NCBI GenBank assembly: GCA_041309145.1
Contig: JBFZAG010000020.1
Span: 1 to 10,097 of the forward strand
Source: JAPLLS01 sp041309145
GTDB taxonomy: Bacteria > Omnitrophota > Gorgyraeia > Gygaellales > Profunditerraquicolaceae
Reading direction: 5' to 3'
DNA length: 10,097 nt
Shown: positions 5,420 through 10,097 of the stretch, piece after piece
Layout of the letters: every line of letters starts with the position of its first letter
How positions within the stretch are numbered: position 1 is the first letter of the stretch
The notes under the pieces: model-generated
The model's database searches: none
Told to the model about the DNA's origin: nothing
Seen by the model: only the letters and a program-made list of their open reading frames with translations
Position numbers and translations under genes: made by a program

Positions 5420-8400
5420 ATGTTCAATAAGATCCTAAGGTTAATGATATCGGTTTCATTTATAATGCTGCCGGCAAAAGGCTTCGCTTTGCCGGAAGGC
5501 GGGACCATCTCCGCCGGAACCGGCAATATCCCCGCGGTCAACCCCGGGGACACCGCGATGACCATCACCCAGACATCCGACCGGATGATCGCGGACTTTA
5601 ATACTTTTAATATCGCTCAGCCGGAAACAGTGACTTTCAGCCAGCCTTCGTCTTCGGCTATTGCCCTGAACCGGATCCATGACGGAAATCCTTCCCAGAT
5701 CCTGGGAACATTGAGGGCTGACGGCCGGATATTCCTGGTCAATCCCAACGGGATCATGTTCGGCGCGGGCTCTCAGGTGGATACCGCGGGGCTTTTAGCT
5801 TCGACCCTGGATATTACTAACAACGATTTTATGGACGGGGATAATTATTTCAGTTTCTACCGGAATGAGTTCGCCGGCAAGGTGACCAACTCAGGCAACA
5901 TCTTTAATTCAAAAGGCGCCGGAGGATTTGCGGCTTTATTGGGGCCGCAGGTAGAGAACACGGCAACCGGAGTTATCTCCAACGTCAATTCCGCGGCTTT
6001 AGCTTCCGGGGACACTATAACCGTTTCTCTGGATTCCCAAGATATAATCAATATCGCCATTGCTGAAGACGCCGACGTTCCCGCTTTTACTCCGGCAGGA
6101 GTGATTAACGACGGCCAGATCTATGCCGGCAGCAAAGTGCTTTTGACCGCCCAGGTCCTGGGCAGCTTGTTTGACAACGCGGTGAATAATTCCGGGATAA
6201 TCGAGGCAAAAAAGATCGAGATCACCGGTAACGGAGATATCGAACTGCAAGCCGGCAGCAAGGTTCTGGCAAAGAATATCCAAGACGACGCTTCGGTGCG
6301 GATCGAAAGCGCTGAAGGCGAAGTCAGGATCAATGGTTCGCAAGTCAAGGCTTCGATCGCCGAGGATGACGGATCCGGCGGATACGGCGACGCCTATATT
6401 GACATTATCGCCGGAGACCGGGATTCCGCCGTGACCATTGACGGAGAAAGCCACGTGATCGCCGAAGTGCAGTATGACGGCCAGGCTCTGGTGAACATCA
6501 TGGCCGGGGACCATTATTGGTATGATAACGGAAGCGCTCAGGAAGAAGATTTGAGCGGGGGCGAAGTCTCGATCCTCGGAAAAAGTTTGGTCAAGGCTGC
6601 GATCGGAGATTGCGGAGAGGCGTATACCTGGATCAGGGCCGGAGGCTCGATGGACAGCACTCCGAATTCGATCACGGTCAATGACAGCGCAGTAGGTTCC
6701 TATGTGAGCCGCGGCGACGCTGAAGTCTGGCTGCGCGACGGAAGTTTTCACTGGTACAGAAATTACGGCTCGGATTACGGAGAGGAATACGAATCTCTTA
6801 ACGGCGGGCATATCGATCTTAACCGCAGTTTCATCGAAGCAAAGGTTCTGGACGGCGGAGAAGGGAAGAATTACGCGGAAGTCGAGCTGCGCGCCGGAAA
6901 AGTCGAGGTCAATGACACTGATGTTACCGCATCTGTAACCGGCTACGGGGACGCGGAAGTAGATATTGAAGCCATGGAATCTTACGCCTACAACTATGGC
7001 TATGATCATGAAGGAAGCTGGGAAAACGAGACCGGCGCCGCGGGAGCGATCGACATAATCGGAGGAAGCAATATCCTGGCGGAGACCAACGGCGGTGACG
7101 CCGAGATATTCCTCGAAACCGGGCCTTGGGTAGAGTCGGGTTCCGCGGAGACCCGCGTGAATATTTCCGGCAGTTCGTTAACCTCGGACGTAAAAGGCCT
7201 GGGCCACGCCGGAGTGTATATCGGCACAGACCTGGCCGAGATCGAATGGCTGGACGATATCGCCGAGCTTATCGGCTATGACCTCGGAGACTTGAGCGGA
7301 GGCCCAATATTTGGGCCGATCACTGTAACCGGCAGCACAATTCTGGCTCAGTCGCAAGGCCCGAGCGAAGAGGGCGAGCCGGGAACAGCGGTGGTGGCAA
7401 TGGCTACGGCTGATACTTTGACCATCGCGGACAGCGCGGTAAAAGCTTCTGACCCGGAAATGGCCGGAGTGGCTTTGTATTCCGATCGCGATATCGAAAT
7501 CACCGGCTCCAGCAAGATCAGCGCTGTCACTACTGACGAGGAAAGCCTGGCCGGAGTGGTAGCTTTAGCCGAGGGTTCGCTAAACGCGCCTGCAGAGATC
7601 CTGGCTGACGGAGGCGACGGATTCGGGGTTGTCGCTTTGCTCGCGGAGGGCGATATTCTGGCGGGAAACGCTACAGCCATGGGGGCGAGCAATGTCATTC
7701 CCATGCTTGAAGATCTCCTGAAAGATCTCCTGCTCGACGATTACCTGGGAAATGTCAGCCTGACCCTGGGCACGGAGGATTCCTACGGCAGCGGGATACT
7801 TTTAGCTTCGATGGACGGGGACATAAGATCAGGTGATTTAAACGCCGATGTGGTGGCGGCAATAGCATTAGGTTATGATGATTATGAAGAAGATTATAGA
7901 GCTTCGATCGCGGAAAGCCCTTACCGGTCCAGCGGCAACATATTCGATATCGGCGATGTGAAAGCGCAGCTTTTGCTTTTGGCCGCAGGCGGCAATATCG
8001 GGACTGCGGAAGCTCCGATCAAAACTGACACGGATATCCTGGCCGCCCTTTCGCTGGACCGGGGAGATATTTATATCCAGGAAGCCAATGGCCTGGAGCT
8101 CGGGCTTTATCTTCCGATGCATCTTACGGACAGCCAAGGCGAGCCCTTCGAGCAGTTCCTGGGGGTTTCCACCGCGGCTAATAATGGAAAAGTACACGTG
8201 GTCGCTGACGGGGACATCACGGTCAATTCCGTGCTTTCGCCTTTCGGCGGGGTATTCCTGCAAAGTGTCAACGGATCGATCTTTGCCGGGCAGGGCTGGA
8301 ACAGCCTGGTATTAGGAGAGGATGACGGAAGTTACGGAGACTGGAGGGATCTGTTGGATTCCCTGAAAATGGATGTTTACGGCAGCGGCTGGTCGGATTA

Positions 8401-9133
8401 CGGGATCAGCGCCTTCTCTCCGGTTGTCCTGGGCTACGCGCCGATGAAATTCGACCCGGAAAACCCGGATACTTTTGGAAACTATAATCTGATCGCCGGA
8501 AGTTGTTCCTACCTGTCATCCTATACCGGGACTATCGGAGTAGGAACTGCCGGCTCCAAGGATGCTTTGATGAGCGGCGGAGTCGCCGGCGGAGTGAGGC
8601 CGGGTGTGGAGGCTGTGACCGGCGTGGATCCGTCTCCGGAGTTTGACCCCGCTTACGGAATGCCTTCGGGGATCGTGCAATATTTTGATCTGATGGAAAG
8701 CGAGGGGCCGCAGCAGATCTGGCCGAAAACTCCGGCTGAAGGAACGCTGTCTTTCGATAATCCGCTCTTGGCTTTTGTTCAGGTAATGGACGAAGGCTAT
8801 AACGCGGCAGTGCGCGAAGGTTTCCAGCCTCAGGCGGCTTTGACCCTTCAGTTCGGAGCGCCGCCAATAACACCTCCTGGTCCGGAAGAAGACGGAGCGG
8901 AAGAGTTTGCCGGAGCCTTAGACCCGAATCTGAGGGTTTATTATGAGTTGGTCAAGAATTACCGGGTCATGTCTTTTGAGCCGGCTACCCCGACCAGTTT
9001 CTTCGCCTATCATCCTTTAACTCCCACGGACATGTCTGAGTTCGACAGCATCGCTCTGGACGCGGACGCTTATGATTTTATCTCTAACAATATCCGCTCC
9101 AAGAAAAAAGTGGCTCCTTATTACGGGTTCTAA
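5420..9133 (+). CDS. TpsA-like exoprotein, filamentous haemagglutinin N-terminal domain
   Basis: A 1237-residue secreted protein and likely client of the TpsB at 3588-5303. Residues 1-23 are a signal peptide (ends KGFA before LPEGG). Residues 24 to about 280 are the TPS secretion domain: FNTFNI at 60-65, FSQPSSSAIALNR at 73-85, and the hallmark NPNGI at 108-112 followed by MFGAGSQVDTAGLLAST. The remainder is a glycine- and acid-rich beta-helix. A degenerate repeat occupies about 301-605, including three aromatic-acidic insertions. A second helix-like part covers about 630-960. A Pro-rich linker (about 1060-1165) leads to a non-repetitive tail (about 1166-1237) with Tyr/Phe-rich motifs and the end KKKVAPYYGF. 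Only two cysteines were seen (398 and 1029). A strong Shine-Dalgarno AAGGGAGG (5406-5413) sits 6 nt before the ATG. The role is probably adhesion or surface-layer formation, but the ligand is unknown. No toxin domain is recognised. Confidence 0.9.
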   Translation: MFNKILRLMISVSFIMLPAKGFALPEGGTISAGTGNIPAVNPGDTAMTITQTSDRMIADFNTFNIAQPETVTFSQPSSSAIALNRIHDGNPSQILGTLRADGRIFLVNPNGIMFGAGSQVDTAGLLASTLDITNNDFMDGDNYFSFYRNEFAGKVTNSGNIFNSKGAGGFAALLGPQVENTATGVISNVNSAALASGDTITVSLDSQDIINIAIAEDADVPAFTPAGVINDGQIYAGSKVLLTAQVLGSLFDNAVNNSGIIEAKKIEITGNGDIELQAGSKVLAKNIQDDASVRIESAEGEVRINGSQVKASIAEDDGSGGYGDAYIDIIAGDRDSAVTIDGESHVIAEVQYDGQALVNIMAGDHYWYDNGSAQEEDLSGGEVSILGKSLVKAAIGDCGEAYTWIRAGGSMDSTPNSITVNDSAVGSYVSRGDAEVWLRDGSFHWYRNYGSDYGEEYESLNGGHIDLNRSFIEAKVLDGGEGKNYAEVELRAGKVEVNDTDVTASVTGYGDAEVDIEAMESYAYNYGYDHEGSWENETGAAGAIDIIGGSNILAETNGGDAEIFLETGPWVESGSAETRVNISGSSLTSDVKGLGHAGVYIGTDLAEIEWLDDIAELIGYDLGDLSGGPIFGPITVTGSTILAQSQGPSEEGEPGTAVVAMATADTLTIADSAVKASDPEMAGVALYSDRDIEITGSSKISAVTTDEESLAGVVALAEGSLNAPAEILADGGDGFGVVALLAEGDILAGNATAMGASNVIPMLEDLLKDLLLDDYLGNVSLTLGTEDSYGSGILLASMDGDIRSGDLNADVVAAIALGYDDYEEDYRASIAESPYRSSGNIFDIGDVKAQLLLLAAGGNIGTAEAPIKTDTDILAALSLDRGDIYIQEANGLELGLYLPMHLTDSQGEPFEQFLGVSTAANNGKVHVVADGDITVNSVLSPFGGVFLQSVNGSIFAGQGWNSLVLGEDDGSYGDWRDLLDSLKMDVYGSGWSDYGISAFSPVVLGYAPMKFDPENPDTFGNYNLIAGSCSYLSSYTGTIGVGTAGSKDALMSGGVAGGVRPGVEAVTGVDPSPEFDPAYGMPSGIVQYFDLMESEGPQQIWPKTPAEGTLSFDNPLLAFVQVMDEGYNAAVREGFQPQAALTLQFGAPPITPPGPEEDGAEEFAGALDPNLRVYYELVKNYRVMSFEPATPTSFFAYHPLTPTDMSEFDSIALDADAYDFISNNIRSKKKVAPYYGF
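6320..7234 (+). repeat. Protein-level solenoid repeats within TpsA1
   Basis: Eight degenerate copies of G-[D/Q/E/H]-A-x-[V/I/T]-x-[I/L] can be read at residues 323 (GDAYIDI), 354 (GQALVNI), 399 (GEAYTWI), 432 (GDAEVWL), 484 (NYAEVEL), 510 (GDAEVDI), 559 (GDAEIFL) and 595 (GHAGVYI). Each copy alternates with strands of the type IxIxxSxIxA. The spacing is irregular (26-52 residues) because insertions lie between strands. The DNA is not obviously repeated, so the duplications are old. Confidence 0.7.
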
Positions 9134-9161
9134 GATTCGGTAAACAGTCAGTCCAGCCTCA

Positions 9162-9194
9162 AAAAAGAGGAGGGTTAAAAACCCTCCTCTTTTT
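9162..9194 (+). terminator. Rho-independent terminator after tpsA1
   Basis: The stem 9162-9175 / 9181-9194 is 14 bp (AAAAGAGGAGGGT paired with ACCCTCCTCTTTT) with a 5-nt loop TAAAA. It ends in a T-rich run. It lies 28 nt after the tpsA1 stop codon and separates that unit from the next exoprotein gene. The A-tract on the 5' side may let it work in both directions. Confidence 0.9.
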
Positions 9195-9249
9195 ATTTCC
9201 TCATTGTTTACAAATCGCAACAAATAGAATGATATTTTCAACAGAGTGG

Positions 9250-9262
9250 TTTCCGTCGGAAA
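9250..9262. other. 13-nt dyad TTTCCGTCGGAAA in the tpsA2 upstream region
   Basis: TTTCCG and CGGAAA flank one central T, about 65 bp upstream of the predicted -35 box of tpsA2. It stands out in an otherwise AT-rich, featureless stretch (9195-9327). It could be an operator, or it may be chance. Confidence 0.3.
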
Positions 9263-9327
9263 AGCATGGACGCAAGTATTTATAAACATTATTTTTAAGT
9301 AGTTTTAAAAAGATTTAATAATGTTTC

Positions 9328-9356
9328 TTGATTTTTTCAAGTTCATCGGTTATACT
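9328..9356 (+). promoter_or_regulatory. Promoter of the second TpsA gene
   Basis: TTGATT (9328-9333) is followed after 17 nt by TATACT (9351-9356). Transcription would start near 9363, giving an A-rich leader of about 94 nt to the ATG at 9457. It lies downstream of the strong terminator, so the second exoprotein gene is probably an independent transcript. Confidence 0.6.
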
Positions 9357-9456
9357 TGTAAATATATAAATTTTTAAAGGCAAATCAGCGAAAAAAACAA
9401 AAATTCAAAAGAGATCTTTCAGAAAATAGAAACTAAATTAAATGGGGAGGATCAGA

Positions 9457-10097
9457 ATGAAGACTTCAAAATTCCAGAAACTGATTTCTTTGCTCCTGAG
9501 CGTGACGATAATCGTGTTACCCTGCAGAGGATATTCTTTGCCAACAGGGGAAGTCGTAGTGGCGGGAAGCGCGACTTTTGACCGTTCGCTGCCGAATACT
9601 TTGAATGTCCAGGTCAATACCAACCAGATGATCGCCAATTACAACAGCTTTTCCATCGCGGGGCAGGAAGCTGTGAATTTTTCCCAGCCTTCTTCTTCAA
9701 GCATCGCTTTAAACCGGGTAGTCGGAGGGGATCCTTCCTCTATATTAGGAACCTTAACCGCCAACGGAAGGATATTTCTGATTAATCCTAACGGCATCCT
9801 TTTTGGCCAGGGAAGCAGGGTCGATACCGCGGGCTTGACCGCTTCCACTTTAAACATTTCCGACCAGGATTTTCTGGCCGGCAGGTACACATTCCTGGGT
9901 TCCGGGGGAGCGGTGGTTAACCAGGGCTATATTTCCAGCCCCGGAGGCTATGTCGCTCTGTTAGGCTCGCAGGTTTCCAATACCGGGATCATCGAAGCTA
10001 ATCTGGGATCAGTGGTTTTAGCTTCCGGAAAAGCGATGACCCTCGGGCTTGACCCCAAAGGGTTGATCTCTGTTGTCGTGGATGAGGCAGATCGGAA
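9457..10097 (+). CDS. Second TpsA-like exoprotein (partial, runs off the window)
   Basis: The frame is open for 213 codons from the ATG at 9457 to the window edge, so only the N-terminus is seen. A Shine-Dalgarno GGGGAGG (9444-9450) lies 6 nt before the start. Residues 1-27 form a signal peptide (MKTSKFQK, hydrophobic core, cleavage likely near GYS before LPTG). The TPS domain is clear: YNSFSI at 62-67, FSQPSSSSIALNR at 75-87, and NPNGI at 110-114 followed by LFGQGSRVDTAGLTAST. It closely parallels residues 24-200 of the exoprotein at 5420-9133, so the two are paralogues. No second TpsB lies between them, so both may use the transporter at 3588-5303, or another partner may lie beyond the window. 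Cys23 in the signal region does not form a convincing lipobox. The two minus-strand open frames here are shadows. Confidence 0.92.
   Translation, partial: MKTSKFQKLISLLLSVTIIVLPCRGYSLPTGEVVVAGSATFDRSLPNTLNVQVNTNQMIANYNSFSIAGQEAVNFSQPSSSSIALNRVVGGDPSSILGTLTANGRIFLINPNGILFGQGSRVDTAGLTASTLNISDQDFLAGRYTFLGSGGAVVNQGYISSPGGYVALLGSQVSNTGIIEANLGSVVLASGKAMTLGLDPKGLISVVVDEADR

Noticed and set aside
5999..7009. Long 336-codon open frame on the minus strand
   Set aside because: It is antisense to the TpsA1 repeat region, where biased codon use keeps the opposite frame open. It has no ribosome site, domain or coherent composition of its own.
7868..8263. 131-codon minus-strand open frame inside tpsA1
   Set aside because: Antisense shadow with a low-complexity start (Ile run) and no ribosome site.
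9241..9290. Resemblance to the c-di-GMP-I (GEMM) riboswitch core (ACAG ... GGAAA ... GGACGCAA)
   Set aside because: Only the GGACGCAA string and rough spacing fit. The pairing flanks and the whole second hairpin (GGUAGCCGGGUUACCG-like) are absent, and the site lies upstream of the best predicted promoter. A covariance-model search would settle it.
9438..9890. Two minus-strand open frames over the second tpsA
   Set aside because: The plus strand carries a clear TPS domain with signal peptide, NPNGI motif, Shine-Dalgarno and promoter. The minus frames are its shadows.

Overview
The window looks like chromosomal DNA from a diderm (Gram-negative-type) bacterium. It encodes an outer-membrane two-partner secretion (TPS) transporter, two TPS exoproteins, an exosortase and two PEP-CTERM proteins. 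This mix, together with the palindromic intergenic repeats, is reminiscent of uncultured Omnitrophota or other environmental diderms. That placement is an inference from gene style only; there is no rRNA or other marker here.

Left part (1-3350), exosortase/PEP-CTERM neighbourhood: an exosortase on the minus strand (51-890) is divergent from a secreted SGNH/GDSL hydrolase (998-1627). The broken remains of an ORF6N-type gene follow (1778-2052), then a secreted DNRLRE/CBM96-like PEP-CTERM protein (2122-2784). A second, unrecognised PEP-CTERM protein (2805-3350, minus) converges on it. The exosortase is expected to process the two PEP-CTERM proteins at the inner membrane. This part is littered with two palindromic repeat families, called A and B here. 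The stop codon of every intact gene in this part lies in, or directly next to, a repeat copy.

Right part (3351-10097), TPS locus: divergent promoters lie between the second PEP-CTERM gene and a TpsB transporter (3588-5303). A 10-bp inverted repeat straddles the -35 of the tpsB promoter. A 1237-residue TpsA exoprotein (5420-9133) follows with no terminator between, so tpsB and tpsA1 are probably co-transcribed. A strong intrinsic terminator ends that unit (9162-9194). A separate promoter then drives a second TpsA-like gene (9457 to the window end, incomplete). The first TpsA contains a degenerate beta-solenoid repeat with three Trp/Tyr- and acid-rich insertions at equivalent positions.

Taken together the window is a cell-surface module. 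It has an inner-membrane sorting enzyme with two candidate substrates, a secreted esterase-like enzyme, and an outer-membrane secretion pore with at least two large exoprotein clients. No tRNA, rRNA, CRISPR array or intact transposase was seen.
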